Shown piece by piece: positions 31,665-42,008 of a stretch of 64,000 nt of DNA. The stretch covers positions 37,886 to 101,885 of the forward strand of contig NZ_KB894433.1 of the NCBI RefSeq assembly GCF_000374445.1, given 5' to 3'. The first letter of the stretch is position 1. Each line of letters begins with the position of its first letter. The notes under the pieces are model-generated. The model was not told the origin of the DNA. It did not search any database and was given only the letters and a program-made list of their open reading frames with translations. Made by a program: the position numbers and the translations under genes. This stretch comes from Actinokineospora enzanensis DSM 44649. GTDB taxonomy: Bacteria > Actinomycetota > Actinomycetes > Mycobacteriales > Pseudonocardiaceae.

Positions 31665-32027
31665 ATGACGACCGCTCAGGAGACGGGCGCCGAGTCGGCG
31701 ACCCACGGTGTGGAGCTGTCCGACGCCGCCGCTGCCAAGGCGAAGGCCCTGCTCGAACAGGAGGGCCGCGACGACATGCACCTGCGCATCGCCGTCCAGC
31801 CCGGTGGTTGCGCGGGCCTGCGCTACCAGCTGTTCTTCGACGAGCGCAGCCTGGACGGCGACCTGTTCCGCGACTTCGGCGGCCTCAAGGTCGCGGTCGA
31901 CCGGATGAGCGCGCCGTACGTCCAGGGCGCCACCATCGACTTCGTGGACACGATCGAGAAGTCCGGCTTCACGATCGACAACCCGAACGCGGGCGGCAGC
32001 TGCGCCTGCGGCGACTCCTTCCACTGA
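31665..32027 (+). CDS. erpA: Iron-sulfur cluster insertion protein ErpA/HesB
   Basis: A 120-residue A-type carrier. The three cluster-binding cysteines are present: QPGGCAGLRY and, at the C-terminus, GGSCACGDSFH. It delivers Fe-S clusters to target enzymes. The gene sits between glycerate kinase and adenosine kinase genes as in mycobacteria. A 22-bp-arm terminator follows. Confidence 0.93.
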   Translation: MTTAQETGAESATHGVELSDAAAAKAKALLEQEGRDDMHLRIAVQPGGCAGLRYQLFFDERSLDGDLFRDFGGLKVAVDRMSAPYVQGATIDFVDTIEKSGFTIDNPNAGGSCACGDSFH

Positions 32028-32050
32028 GTCGCCCGGCGCGCCCGGCGCCC

Positions 32051-32109
32051 CGTGAACATCGGAAAGGGGCCGTGACCACTCAGGTCGCGGCCCCTTTCCG
32101 ATGTTCACG
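32051..32109. terminator. Very strong bidirectional terminator (22-bp arms)
   Basis: A perfect 22-bp inverted repeat (32051-32072 with 32088-32109) containing CCCCTTTCC/GGAAAGGGG lies between erpA and the small minus-strand gene. Confidence 0.9.
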
Positions 32110-32120
32110 GCAGACTGTGC

Positions 32121-32291
32121 TCACACGTATGCGTCGAGATCGGCCACCTGGGCCTGGCAGCTGTCCGACACCGACCAGCGCGCGGCTACCCTCGGCCGGG
32201 GCAACACCGGGCGGCGCTCGGTCAGCGCGGTCGGGATGTCGGCGCAGTCCGCGATAAGTTCGTCCAGGGTGTCCGGTTCCTCAGGGGTCAT
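32121..32291 (-). CDS. Small hypothetical protein
   Basis: A 56-residue open frame from ATG 32291 (MTPEEPDTLDELIADCADIP) with a basic middle and SVSDSCQAQVADLDAYV at the end. It fills the space between the strong erpA terminator and the adoK promoter region, with its stop 12 bp from the terminator. I do not recognise a family. Confidence 0.5.
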   Translation of the reverse strand: MTPEEPDTLDELIADCADIPTALTERRPVLPRPRVAARWSVSDSCQAQVADLDAYV

Positions 32292-32313
32292 TCGCCGGAC
32301 AGTAAGCGGCTGA

Positions 32314-33435
<1,122 letters not shown>

Positions 33436-33442
33436 TCTTCGC

Positions 33443-33481
33443 GTGATCGCCGCCGTGCCCCCAGGTCACGGCGGCGATCAC
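33443..33481. terminator. Hairpin terminator between adoK and map
   Basis: GTGATCGCCGCCGTG (33443-33457) pairs perfectly with 33467-33481; the right arm contains the stop codon of the minus-strand map gene. Confidence 0.75.
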
Positions 33482-34242
33482 AACGCGGTCAGCACCCGAG
33501 GCCCGTCCTCGGTCACCGCGATCGTGTGCTCGACATGCGCGGCCCGAGACCCGTCCACGGTCCGCAGCGTCCACCCGTCCGCGTCGGTGCCGAAGTCGTC
33601 CCCACCCAGGTGCAACATCGGCTCGATCGCGATCGCGAGCCCCGGCCGGAGCCGCAGCCCCCGCCCGGCTCGCCCCTCGTTCGGCACCTCGGGCGCCTCG
33701 TGCATCGCCCGCCCGATCCCGTGCCCCCCGAAGTCCGGCGGGATCCCGTACCCCGCTCCCCGCCCGACCTCGCTCACCGCGTGCGCGATGTCTCCCATCC
33801 GCGCCCCTACCACGGCCGCCTTGATCCCCGCCGCCAAGGCCCGCTCGGCGGTCGCGATCAACTCCAGATCCGCCGCCCGAGCCGTCCCCACCACGAACGA
33901 CACGGCCGCGTCGGCATGCCACCCGTCCACGTGCGCGGCGAAGTCGATGCTGAGCAGATCCCCGTCCCGCAACCGGGTCCCATCCGGGATCCCGTGCACG
34001 ATCGCGTCATTCACCGAGGTACAGAGCACAGCGGGGTAGGGCGTCGACGCGAACCCCGGCAAGTACCCAAGAAACGACGACTGGGCCGCGTGCGCCGCGA
34101 GCACCCCTCTCGCCACCTCGTCCAACTCCAGCAGCGACACCCCGATGCCCGCTGCCTCCCGAACCGTCGCGAGCGCCTCCGCCACCACCAGCCCCGCCAC
34201 CCGCATGGCGTCCAGCTCACCGGCCGTCTTCAACTCGATCAT
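33478..34242 (-). CDS. map: Type I methionine aminopeptidase
   Basis: A 254-residue peptidase that removes N-terminal methionine. The metal ligands are visible: Asp pair in SIDFAAHVDGWHADAAVSF, His in GGHGIGRAMHEAPEVPN, Glu in AIEPMLHLGG and Glu in HVEHTIAVTEDGP. ATG 34242 lies beside a 28-bp palindrome shared with the divergent XRE gene, so this copy is probably regulated. Actinomycetes often carry several map paralogues; this one is not in the ribosomal cluster context. It interrupts the adoK-asnB order known from mycobacteria. Confidence 0.92.
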   Translation of the reverse strand: MIELKTAGELDAMRVAGLVVAEALATVREAAGIGVSLLELDEVARGVLAAHAAQSSFLGYLPGFASTPYPAVLCTSVNDAIVHGIPDGTRLRDGDLLSIDFAAHVDGWHADAAVSFVVGTARAADLELIATAERALAAGIKAAVVGARMGDIAHAVSEVGRGAGYGIPPDFGGHGIGRAMHEAPEVPNEGRAGRGLRLRPGLAIAIEPMLHLGGDDFGTDADGWTLRTVDGSRAAHVEHTIAVTEDGPRVLTAL

Positions 34243-34243
34243 G

Positions 34244-34271
34244 GGGATAACTATACCGGTATTTCTATCCC
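34244..34271. promoter_or_regulatory. 28-bp imperfect palindrome, candidate XRE operator
   Basis: Half-sites GGGATAACTATACC and (complement) GGGATAGAAATACC meet at a central ATACCGGTAT; 11 of 14 positions are symmetric. It starts 2 bp from the map ATG and ends 18 bp before the XRE ATG, so a bound dimer would block both promoters. Confidence 0.6.
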
Positions 34272-34288
34272 GGACTACCATGGGTCCC

Positions 34289-34555
34289 ATGGTGCGACAG
34301 CCACTGAGCCCCGACGACCGCGCCCGAGGCGCCCTCCTGGGCGAGATGCTCCGAGCCGCCCGAGGCGACCGCAGCATGGTGGACGTCGCCGCCGCCGCAG
34401 GCATCTCGGTCGAGACCCTCCGCAAGATCGAACGCGGCCGAGTCCCCACCCCCGCGTTCTTCACCGTCGCCGCCATCGCCGGTGCGGTCGGCGTGTCCCT
34501 GGAGCAGCTGCTGACCTCAACGGAACCTGCCGAACAAGGCCGCTTGTCGGCCTGA
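34289..34555 (+). CDS. Small XRE-family regulator
   Basis: An 88-residue protein consisting almost only of an XRE helix-turn-helix (MLRAARGDRSMVDVAAAAGI, SVETLRKIERGRVPTPAFF) and a C-terminal helix. It is divergent from map with the palindrome between them, so autorepression plus control of map is likely. ATG 34289 (MVRQPLS) is chosen; ATG 34280 would add three residues. Confidence 0.85.
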   Translation: MVRQPLSPDDRARGALLGEMLRAARGDRSMVDVAAAAGISVETLRKIERGRVPTPAFFTVAAIAGAVGVSLEQLLTSTEPAEQGRLSA

Positions 34556-34590
34556 ATCCTGGCCGACGCGCCAACATCCACACAAAGAGC

Positions 34591-34621
34591 AGGGGCGGAG
34601 ATCCGTAGGATCCCCGCCCCT
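34591..34621. terminator. Hairpin terminator between XRE gene and asnB
   Basis: AGGGGCGGAGATCC and its complement (one mismatch) around GTA, ending in CCCCTTG. Confidence 0.75.
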
Positions 34622-34631
34622 TGAAAACCGA

Positions 34632-36560
34632 TCAAAGCTTCACAGGATAATGCGGCTCCGGTACCACCGGCGTAATCCGCCGCTCAATGAAGATCCCATG
34701 CCACAACATGAACACCAACAACGCCCAGATCCGCCGACTGTGATCCAGCGCCCCAGCCTTGTGCTCCTCCAACAACCGCATAACCGCGTTCTTGTCGATC
34801 AGAGCATCAGTCTGCGAGCGCATCACGATATCCCGCGCCCACTCGTACATCTCATCCTTCAACCACAACCGAATCGGCACCGGGAACCCCAGCTTCCGCC
34901 GATTCAGCACATGCGCGGGCACCACCTTCCGCATGGCCTGCCGCAACGCGAACTTCGTGGTCTCCTTGGTGATCTTCTGCTCCAACGGCACCTGCGCCGC
35001 CACCCGGAACACCTCGGGATCGAGGAACGGCACCCGCAGCTCCAGCGAGTTCGCCATCGTCATCTTGTCAGCCTTGACCAGGATGTCCCCCCGCAGCCAC
35101 GTGTACAGATCCACGTGCTGCATCCGGGTGACCGGATCCCAGTCCACCGAGTCCCGGTAGTGCGGCCCGGTGATGTCCCGATGCCCGATTCCCGGATCGA
35201 ACGTCCGCAGCACCGACTTCAGCTGGTCATCCCGGAAGATCCGAGCGTTCCCGTAGTACCGCTCCTCCAACGTGAGCGACCCGCGCCGCAACAGGTCCTT
35301 ACCGCGAGTCCCCTCGGGAATCTTCGTGGACACCCGCCCCATGAACTTCCGCAGCGACCCGGGCACCCGCTCGAACGGCGCCAACGACAACGGCTCCCGA
35401 TAGATCGTGTACCCGCCGAACAGCTCGTCCGCGCCCTCGCCGGACAGCACGACCTTCACGTGCTTCCGGGCCTCACGCGCGATGAACCACAGTGGGACCA
35501 GCGCCGGGTCCGCCACCGGGTCGTCGAGGTACCAGACGATCAGTGGGAGCGCGTCCATCATCTCGCGCGCGTTCACCGTGCGGACCACGTGCTTCACGCC
35601 GATCGCGGCCGCCGACTCCGCGGCCACGTCGACCTCGGAGTAGCCCTGCCGCTCGAAGCCGGTGGTGAAGGTCACCAGGTCCGGGTTGTGGTCGCGGGCC
35701 AGGGCCGCGATCGCGGTGGAGTCGATGCCGCCGGACAGGAACGAGCCGACCGTGACGTCCGCGCGCATGTGCATGCGGACCGAGTCGCTCATGACGTCGG
35801 CGATGCGCTGGTAGAGGCTTTCCGCGTCGGCCGGGCCGCGGACCGGGGTCGGCGCGAAGCGGGGCTGCCAGTACCGCTTGACGACCGGCTCCTCACCGGG
35901 CGTCAGGGTGAAGCAGCTGCCGGACTCGATCCGGTGAATCGTGGTGTGCAGGGTCGACGGCTCGGGCACGTACTGCAGCGTCATGTAGTACTGCAGCGAC
36001 CGGCGGTCCAGCTCCTGCTTCAGGCCGAGCAGCGGCGCCAGCTCCAGGATCGACTTCTTCTCGCTGGAGAACGCCACACCGCCCTGGCCCGCGGCGTAGA
36101 AGAGCGGCTTGATGCCGAACGGGTCGCGCGCGCCGAACAGGGTCTGGCGCTGCGAGTCCCAGATCAGGAACGCGAACATGCCGCGCAGCCGGGTGACCGC
36201 CGCCTCGCCCCAGTAGTGGTACGCGGCCACGATCGTCTCGGAGTCACCGTCGGTGTGGAAGCGGGCGCCGTGGCGCTCCGTCAGTTCCGCGCGTAGCTCC
36301 AGGTAGTTGTAGATCTCGCCGTTGAACAACAGCGTGTAGCGCTGCGGTGCCTCCGGCGGGCCCCAGGGCAGCGGCTGGTGGGAGTGCTCGATGTCGATCA
36401 TGGACAGTCGGTTGAAGCCGAAGACGACCTCACCGCCGGTCCAGGTCCCGCTCTCGTCGGGACCGCGGTGCCGCTGGCAGCGCATCGCGGCGCCGACGGC
36501 CGAACGCGCCGCGGCGGCGTCCATCTCGGAAGGGCAGACCAGGCCAAGCAGACCGCACAC
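34632..36560 (-). CDS. asnB: Asparagine synthase (glutamine-hydrolysing)
   Basis: A 642-residue class B asparagine synthetase. The start is GTG 36560, which puts the glutaminase nucleophile Cys at position 2 (MCGLLGLVC), as needed after Met removal. Glutaminase domain: residues 1 to about 200 (RHRGPDESGTW, FNGEIYN). Synthetase domain: PP-loop GSFLSGGIDSTAIAALA and SGEGADELFGGY. It makes asparagine from aspartate, ATP and glutamine. The same gene lies next to ctaC in mycobacteria (Rv2201), where it also affects envelope and antibiotic sensitivity. Confidence 0.93.
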   Translation of the reverse strand: MCGLLGLVCPSEMDAAAARSAVGAAMRCQRHRGPDESGTWTGGEVVFGFNRLSMIDIEHSHQPLPWGPPEAPQRYTLLFNGEIYNYLELRAELTERHGARFHTDGDSETIVAAYHYWGEAAVTRLRGMFAFLIWDSQRQTLFGARDPFGIKPLFYAAGQGGVAFSSEKKSILELAPLLGLKQELDRRSLQYYMTLQYVPEPSTLHTTIHRIESGSCFTLTPGEEPVVKRYWQPRFAPTPVRGPADAESLYQRIADVMSDSVRMHMRADVTVGSFLSGGIDSTAIAALARDHNPDLVTFTTGFERQGYSEVDVAAESAAAIGVKHVVRTVNAREMMDALPLIVWYLDDPVADPALVPLWFIAREARKHVKVVLSGEGADELFGGYTIYREPLSLAPFERVPGSLRKFMGRVSTKIPEGTRGKDLLRRGSLTLEERYYGNARIFRDDQLKSVLRTFDPGIGHRDITGPHYRDSVDWDPVTRMQHVDLYTWLRGDILVKADKMTMANSLELRVPFLDPEVFRVAAQVPLEQKITKETTKFALRQAMRKVVPAHVLNRRKLGFPVPIRLWLKDEMYEWARDIVMRSQTDALIDKNAVMRLLEEHKAGALDHSRRIWALLVFMLWHGIFIERRITPVVPEPHYPVKL

Positions 36561-36834
36561 GCTTCTCGCGCACCTCTCGTGTCGAGCCGGGGTACATCTG
36601 GCGGGGAAGACGCCAGTATGCCGGTTCCGGTTGCCCCGGCCGTGACCTGGTGGAGGCCCGGCGGTGGGTGTGACCGACATCCGATCACCCCTCGGGGGGT
36701 GTGGCGCCGGTCGCTCGGCTAGGCTGCGCAGTGCTCTCCGAGAGTGCTTGTGAGTGCTGCCCAACGGCCGCGCGCGAGGGCCCGGAGCAGCACAGATGTT
36801 GCGTGGCAGTACCGCGTCGTGAAGGAGTCGAGCA

Positions 36835-37794
36835 GTGGGCACACCCAAGGCCGCCGGGAGCCGTTCGCCGGTCGCGCGGCTGAGCAAGCTCGCCGGTCTT
36901 CTCGCCCTGGTCGTGTTCGCGGCCTCCGGCTGCTCCACCGACGAGGTCCTGCGCTTCGGCTGGCCGGAAGGCATCACCCCGCAGGCCGACCGGATGCGCC
37001 AGTTCTGGACCTGGTCGGTCGTCGCCGCGCTGATCATCGGCGTGATCACCTGGGCGCTCATCCTCTGGCCGGTGCTGGCGCACCGCAAGCGCGGCGAGAA
37101 GCTGCCGAAGCAGTTCCAGTACAACCACTTCCTGGAGTGGATCTACACCGGCATCCCGGTCGTGATCGTGGTCGTGCTGTTCTACTTCACCGCCACCACC
37201 CAGAACTACGTGCAGGCGCAGGCCAAGGACCCGGACGTCACCGTGGACGTGCTGGCGTTCCAGTGGAACTGGCAGTTCGAGTACAAGTCGGTGAAGGACG
37301 CGAGCGGCACCGAGGCGACCCCCAAGGCGCCCGGCGACCAGCCCGTCCGCACCGTCGGCAGCTCCACCGAGATCCCGCTGCTCGTGCTGCCCGCGCACCG
37401 CACCATCCAGTACAACCTGCACTCGCGGGACGTCATCCACTCCTTCTGGGTGCCGGAGTTCCTGTTCAAGCGGGATGTGTTCCCGCACCCGGAGCGCAAC
37501 AACCAGGACTCCGACTTCCAGAACACCATCGACCGCACCGGCTCCTTCGTCGGCCGCTGTGCCGAGCTGTGCGGCACCTACCACTCGGGCATGAACTTCG
37601 AGGTCCGGGTGCTCGAAGGCGAGCAGTTCGACCAGTTCCTCAAGCTGCGCCAGCAGGTCAACGACAAGACCGGCAAGCCGTACACCACGGCGGAGGCGCT
37701 GGCGAAGATGAACTGCGGCGAGCTGTGCACGCCCACTGCGGTCACCACCAAGCCGTTCAACACCGACCGCACGGCCCGCACCGCGACCAACTAG
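36835..37794 (+). CDS. ctaC: Cytochrome c oxidase subunit II
   Basis: A 319-residue subunit of the aa3 oxidase. It is a predicted lipoprotein (lipobox AASGC, Cys about 33), with two membrane helices (WTWSVVAALIIGVITWALIL; IYTGIPVVIVVVLFYFTATT) and a periplasmic cupredoxin domain. The CuA ligands are present: FVGRCAELCGTYHSGMNF. There is no C-terminal cytochrome c domain, as expected for the bcc-aa3 supercomplex. GTG 36835 has AAGGAG upstream. It is followed by ctaF at 31 bp. ctaD is not in the window. Confidence 0.95.
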   Translation: MGTPKAAGSRSPVARLSKLAGLLALVVFAASGCSTDEVLRFGWPEGITPQADRMRQFWTWSVVAALIIGVITWALILWPVLAHRKRGEKLPKQFQYNHFLEWIYTGIPVVIVVVLFYFTATTQNYVQAQAKDPDVTVDVLAFQWNWQFEYKSVKDASGTEATPKAPGDQPVRTVGSSTEIPLLVLPAHRTIQYNLHSRDVIHSFWVPEFLFKRDVFPHPERNNQDSDFQNTIDRTGSFVGRCAELCGTYHSGMNFEVRVLEGEQFDQFLKLRQQVNDKTGKPYTTAEALAKMNCGELCTPTAVTTKPFNTDRTARTATN

Positions 37795-37825
37795 TCCACC
37801 CCGGACAGGTGAATGTGAGGACAGC

Positions 37826-38224
37826 ATGAAGGTCGAAGCCAGGCTCTTCGATATCACGACCGGCTTCTTCTTTCTCTCCGCGCTCGTCTACGGGCTGTGG
37901 GCGAAGGAGCCCGTCGGCACGGTGGCCCTGATCCTCACCGGCGGTCTCTCGCTGATCGTCGGCTCCTACTTCCACTTCGTCGCCCGGCGGTTGGAGCACC
38001 GCCCGGAGGACAACCCGGACGCCGAGGTCAGTGACGGCGCGGGCGAGCTGGGCTTCTTCAGCCCGGGTAGCTACTGGCCGGTCGGCCTGGCCGCCTCGGC
38101 CGCCATCGCCGCCTTCGCCATGGCGTTCTGGCAGGTGTGGCTGCTGGTGATCGCGATCGTGCTGATCCTGATCATGGTGGGCGGGCTGGTGTTCGAGTAC
38201 CACACCCGGCCGAACGCCGACTGA
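37826..38224 (+). CDS. ctaF: Cytochrome c oxidase subunit IV (actinobacterial)
   Basis: A 132-residue, four-helix membrane protein (MKVEARLFDITTGFFFLSAL...; WLLVIAIVLILIMVGGLVFE) that matches the actinobacterial aa3 oxidase subunit IV, CtaF. It is cotranscribed with ctaC and ended by a strong hairpin at 38235. Confidence 0.92.
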   Translation: MKVEARLFDITTGFFFLSALVYGLWAKEPVGTVALILTGGLSLIVGSYFHFVARRLEHRPEDNPDAEVSDGAGELGFFSPGSYWPVGLAASAAIAAFAMAFWQVWLLVIAIVLILIMVGGLVFEYHTRPNAD

Positions 38225-38234
38225 TCCCCGATTT

Positions 38235-38273
38235 CACCGCGGCCCCGCACGACTTTCGTGCGGGGCCGCGGTG
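38235..38273. terminator. Hairpin terminator (18-bp arms)
   Basis: CACCGCGGCCCCGCACGA pairs perfectly with 38256-38273 around CTT, followed by GTTTG, directly after ctaF. Confidence 0.85.
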
Positions 38274-38464
38274 TTTGCGGGTTCGCGCAGGTGGTCGCGT
38301 TGGGGCGGCGGCAAGTCCACTCGTGTGGGGTACAGAAGTTGTCCACAGGCGAAGCTGTTCGATGATCGACAAACCCGGGACTGTCGGGCCTGCGGCAGCG
38401 AGCCGGGCGCGTCCACAGTGGAGGACTCGACCCGATCAGCCCGTAAACAGGCCCAGGAAGCCCG

Positions 38465-39511
38465 TCAGGCGAGTTCGCGGGAGCGAGTGGCCCAGCGAGC
38501 CAACAGGTCCGCCGCGGTGCCGGAGTCGATGGCCTGGGCAGCCCTGTCGAGGCCCGCCGCCAGGTCCGCGTGGACATCCTCGGTCGGCCCGCGGTGCGCG
38601 GCGATCGCACCGGCCGCGTTGAGGATCACCGCGTCGCGCACCGCGCCCGCCTTGCCGCCCAACAAATCCCGCACGACCTGGGCGTTGAACGCCGCGTCAC
38701 CACCGCGCAGATCCTCCGGACGAGCCGGGGCGATCCCCAGCCGCGACGGGTCGATGGTGTCCTCGCGGACCGTTCCGCCGCTGACCACCCAGACCGCCGT
38801 CGTGGTCGTGGTCGTGATCTCGTCCAGGTTGTCGTTGCCGCGGACCACCAGCACGTTCGTCCCGCGCGCGGCGAAGACCTCGGCCATCGTGGGCGCCATC
38901 CGGGCGTTCGCACAGCCGACCAGGCCCGCGCCCGGCTGGGCCGGGTTGGTCAGCGGGCCCAGCACGTTGAACGCCGTGGGGATGCCCAGCTCGCCGCGTA
39001 CCGGTCCGGCGAAGCGCAGGGCCGGGTGGAAGGCCGGGGCGAAGCAGAAGCCGATCCCGACCTCGCGCACACACGCGGCCACCGCCTCCGGCGACAGCTC
39101 GATCGCGACACCAAGCTCTTCCAGCACATCCGCGGTGCCGCATTTGGACGAGGCCGCGCGGTTGCCGTGCTTGACCACCGGGGCGCCCGCCGCCGAGGCG
39201 ACGATGGCGCTCATCGTGGAGATGTTCACCGTGTGTGCCTGGTCGCCGCCGGTGCCCACCACGTCCACCGCGCCCGCCGCCTCCGCGCGGTCCAACGGGA
39301 CCAGCCGGGCGTTGGCCATCATGCCCTGGGCCAGGCCGCCGATCTCCGCGGGCGTCTCGCCCTTGGCGCGCAGCGCGACCACGAAACCGGCGATCTGCGC
39401 CGGGGTGGCCGAGTCGGTCATGATCTCGTTCATCGCCCACGCGGTGTCGGCGGTGTCCAGGTCGTTCCCGGCGATCAGCTGGTTGAGCAAGCTCTTCCAG
39501 GTGCGGTCCAT
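38465..39511 (-). CDS. trpD: Anthranilate phosphoribosyltransferase
   Basis: A 348-residue enzyme of tryptophan synthesis that joins anthranilate and PRPP. Family motifs: [59 protein letters not shown] 39511 lies 2 bp after the stop of the receiver-like gene, so the two are cotranscribed. It is apart from other trp genes, as in mycobacteria (Rv2192c), where it also neighbours ctaE. Confidence 0.94.
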   Translation of the reverse strand: MDRTWKSLLNQLIAGNDLDTADTAWAMNEIMTDSATPAQIAGFVVALRAKGETPAEIGGLAQGMMANARLVPLDRAEAAGAVDVVGTGGDQAHTVNISTMSAIVASAAGAPVVKHGNRAASSKCGTADVLEELGVAIELSPEAVAACVREVGIGFCFAPAFHPALRFAGPVRGELGIPTAFNVLGPLTNPAQPGAGLVGCANARMAPTMAEVFAARGTNVLVVRGNDNLDEITTTTTTAVWVVSGGTVREDTIDPSRLGIAPARPEDLRGGDAAFNAQVVRDLLGGKAGAVRDAVILNAAGAIAAHRGPTEDVHADLAAGLDRAAQAIDSGTAADLLARWATRSRELA

Positions 39512-39513
39512 GC

Positions 39514-39924
39514 TCAGCCCCGCAGTAACGGCAGCCGCTTGTTCCGCAGCACGTCGGCCACGGTCTCGGCGGCGGTCAGCGGGTCGAGCGGGTGCACCAG
39601 CACCGCGTCCGCCTGCGACCAGGTGGCCAGCCAGCGGTCGTCCTTGCGGCGCACCGCCACCACGATCGGCGGGCAGTCGGTGATCTCGTTCTTGAGCTGC
39701 CTGCACAGGCCCATGCCGCCGGTGGGCTGCGCCTCGCCGTCCAGCACCGCCAGGTCCACGCCGCCCGCGTCCATCGACATCAGCACCTCGGCGATGGTGC
39801 CGACCTCCTCGAAGGCGACCCGGCCGATGTCCGCGGCCGGACGGCGGCCGATCGCTGTGATGATCGTCTCCCGGACCTCGGGACGGTGGCTGAAGACCAG
39901 GATCTTCAGTGCGGCAGTGCTCAT
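39514..39924 (-). CDS. Pseudo-receiver domain protein
   Basis: A 136-residue stand-alone receiver-fold protein resembling M. tuberculosis Rv3143. The phospho-acceptor region [20 protein letters not shown] keeps an Asp, but the N-terminal acidic pair of true receivers is absent ([14 protein letters not shown] instead of a DD motif), so Mg-dependent phosphorylation is doubtful. No output domain. It is tightly coupled upstream of trpD. ATG 39924 gives [11 protein letters not shown]. Confidence 0.78.
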   Translation of the reverse strand: MSTAALKILVFSHRPEVRETIITAIGRRPAADIGRVAFEEVGTIAEVLMSMDAGGVDLAVLDGEAQPTGGMGLCRQLKNEITDCPPIVVAVRRKDDRWLATWSQADAVLVHPLDPLTAAETVADVLRNKRLPLLRG

Positions 39925-39953
39925 GCTGCGTCCCTTCGCGGTCCTCGCTGCGG

Positions 39954-40412
39954 TCACGCCCGGCCGGGCGGGTCGATGTTATCGGTCTCACGCCCGTCGG
40001 TCTGCAGCACATCCCACCCGGACGCCGTGCCGTCCAGCCGCTGCGCCAGACCGGCCATCCGGGACCGTTCCCGGGAGATGGTCAGCGCGGTCACCACCTC
40101 CGCGCGCACCGCGTGCAGGAGTATCGAATCCCCTTCACCGGCGCCGACTTCCCGCAGCGCGTAGCCGTCTAGCTCGATCAAGGTGGAGGCCTCCGCCACC
40201 CGCGCCCTGGGCAGTACGAGATGGTGCCGCAGCACCGCCGTCTCGGCCGCTCGCCAGTCACTCGCCCGGGTGAGGGCGGCGGAGGCGGCCTCGGCGTCGT
40301 CGAACGAACCGGCCACGACCACCAGCCCGGGTGAGTCGACGGTCGGACCGGTCGGCCGCGCCCTGGTGAACAGCGTACGAACGCGAACCTGGATCCGATC
40401 GAGAAACCGCAC
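39954..40412 (-). CDS. Hypothetical protein, unknown function
   Basis: A 152-residue protein from GTG 40412 ([15 protein letters not shown]). It has a basic N-terminus, then alternating strands and helices ([40 protein letters not shown]). No family is recognised. A G-rich site (AAAGGCGGGG) precedes the start. It is 29 bp upstream of the receiver-like gene and likely in the same operon; it is divergent from ctaE. Confidence 0.65.
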   Translation of the reverse strand: MRFLDRIQVRVRTLFTRARPTGPTVDSPGLVVVAGSFDDAEAASAALTRASDWRAAETAVLRHHLVLPRARVAEASTLIELDGYALREVGAGEGDSILLHAVRAEVVTALTISRERSRMAGLAQRLDGTASGWDVLQTDGRETDNIDPPGRA

Positions 40413-40502
40413 GTCCCCGCCTTTCCGGACACCCCGCGCCGGGCCGATCACTGTGACGCGGTCTACTCACGACCCGACCGGGCGAGCCGGGTACCCGCAA
40501 GA

Positions 40503-40508
40503 CATAAT
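40503..40508 (+). promoter_or_regulatory. -10 element CATAAT of ctaE (leaderless)
   Basis: CATAAT is followed after 7 nt by GTG 40516. The hexamer overlaps the alternative ATG 40507, which argues against that start. Confidence 0.5.
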
Positions 40509-40515
40509 GCGACCC

Positions 40516-41136
40516 GTGACTGCAGCAGCGCCCTCCATTGGCCAGCGTGTGCACTCGCTGAACCGGCCGAACATGGTCAGCGTCGGCACCATCGTGTGGT
40601 TGTCCAGCGAACTGATGTTCTTCGCCGGCCTGTTCGCCATGTTCTTCACCGTCAAGGCGCAGAACACCACGGGCGTGTGGCCGCCGCCGCTGGCGGACGG
40701 GGAGCCGGTCCACCTGAACATCCCCTACGCGCTGCCGTTCACGATCATCCTGGTCGCGTCCTCGTTCACCTGCCAGCTCGGCGTGTTCGCCGCCGAGCGC
40801 GGCGACGTGTTCGGCCTGCGGCGCTGGTACGTGCTGACGCTGGTGATGGGCGCGATCTTCGTCGGCGGCCAGGCGTACGAGTACTACAACCTGGTGGTCA
40901 ACGAGGGGGTGACCATCCCGTCCGGGGCGTTCGGGACGGTCTTCTTCCTTACCACCGGCTTCCACGGCCTGCACGTCATCGGCGGTCTGATCGCGTTCGT
41001 GTTCCTGCTGATCCGCACCAGGCTGAGCAAGTTCACCCCGGCCCAGGCGACCTCGGCGATCGTGGTGTCCTACTACTGGCACTTCGTCGACGTGGTGTGG
41101 ATCGGCCTGTTCGCGGTCATCTACCTGGTCCCATGA
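40516..41136 (+). CDS. ctaE: Cytochrome c oxidase subunit III
   Basis: A 206-residue, five-helix oxidase subunit. N-terminal [20 protein letters not shown] and the conserved [19 protein letters not shown] and [15 protein letters not shown] are typical. GTG 40516 ([10 protein letters not shown]) is chosen over ATG 40507 because it fits the usual length and the -10 spacing. It heads ctaE-qcrCAB, the core of the actinobacterial bcc-aa3 supercomplex. Confidence 0.93.
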   Translation: MTAAAPSIGQRVHSLNRPNMVSVGTIVWLSSELMFFAGLFAMFFTVKAQNTTGVWPPPLADGEPVHLNIPYALPFTIILVASSFTCQLGVFAAERGDVFGLRRWYVLTLVMGAIFVGGQAYEYYNLVVNEGVTIPSGAFGTVFFLTTGFHGLHVIGGLIAFVFLLIRTRLSKFTPAQATSAIVVSYYWHFVDVVWIGLFAVIYLVP

Positions 41137-41210
41137 TCGCCTCCCGTATCGTGCACGCCCACGAGCGGGGCGCTCGCGGGGCCCGAACCGACAGCAAGGG
41201 TTGCCGTTAA

Positions 41211-42008
41211 ATGATCAAGAAGCTACGGAGCCGCGGCAAGCTGCGCAGGCGAGTGGCCGGACTGCTGGCCCTCGGTTTCGCGCTGACGTCGGTCGGGTTC
41301 CTGTACTCGGCGTTCGCGCCGGAACCGTCGGTCGCCGAGGCCCAGGGCGACTCCGCGCTGCTGCGCCAGGGTGAGCAGATCTACAACAACACCTGCATCA
41401 GCTGCCACGGCGCGAACCTGGAGGGCGTGCAGGACCGCGGGCCCAGCCTGATCGGGGTCGGCGAGGCCGCCACCTACTTCCAGACCGCCACCGGCCGGAT
41501 GCCCGCGGTGCGCCAGGAAGCCCAGATCGAGCGCAAGCCCCCGAAGCTGAGCCCCGAGGAGATCGACGCCATCAGCGCCTACGTGCAGGCGCACGGCGGC
41601 GGCAACCAGCTGCCCGACGCCAAGGGCGAGCAGCTGCGCGGCGACAACCCGGCCCGCGGCGGCGAGCTGTTCCGGCTCAACTGCGCCTCCTGCCACAACT
41701 TCACCGGCCGCGGTGGCGCCCTGTCCTCCGGCAAGTACGCGCCGACGCTGGACGGGGTCACCGAGACCGAGATCTACGCCGCGATGCTCACCGGCCCGCA
41801 GAACATGCCCAAGTTCTCCGACCGGCAGCTCACCCCGGACGAGAAGAAGGACATCGTCGCCTACGTCAAGTCGGTGACCGATGGCAACAACAACCCCGGC
41901 GGCAACCCGATCGGCGGGCTCGGGCCGCAGTCCGAGGGTCTGATCGCATTCATCGTGGGGATCGCCGCGCTGGTCGGCGTGACCCTCTGGATTGGGGCGA
42001 AAGCATGA
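41211..42008 (+). CDS. qcrC: Diheme cytochrome c subunit of bc1 complex
   Basis: A 265-residue membrane-anchored cytochrome cc. Two heme motifs are seen, CISCH (62-66) and CASCH (about 160), with an N-terminal anchor and a C-terminal helix ([20 protein letters not shown]). It carries electrons from the Rieske protein to CuA without a soluble cytochrome c. ATGA overlap with qcrA. Confidence 0.95.
   Translation: MIKKLRSRGKLRRRVAGLLALGFALTSVGFLYSAFAPEPSVAEAQGDSALLRQGEQIYNNTCISCHGANLEGVQDRGPSLIGVGEAATYFQTATGRMPAVRQEAQIERKPPKLSPEEIDAISAYVQAHGGGNQLPDAKGEQLRGDNPARGGELFRLNCASCHNFTGRGGALSSGKYAPTLDGVTETEIYAAMLTGPQNMPKFSDRQLTPDEKKDIVAYVKSVTDGNNNPGGNPIGGLGPQSEGLIAFIVGIAALVGVTLWIGAKA

Noticed and set aside
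38339..38347. TTGTCCACA, a DnaA-box-like sequence (another at 26379-26387)
   Set aside because: Single scattered boxes without a cluster, AT-rich unwinding segment or dnaA/dnaN neighbours; not an origin.
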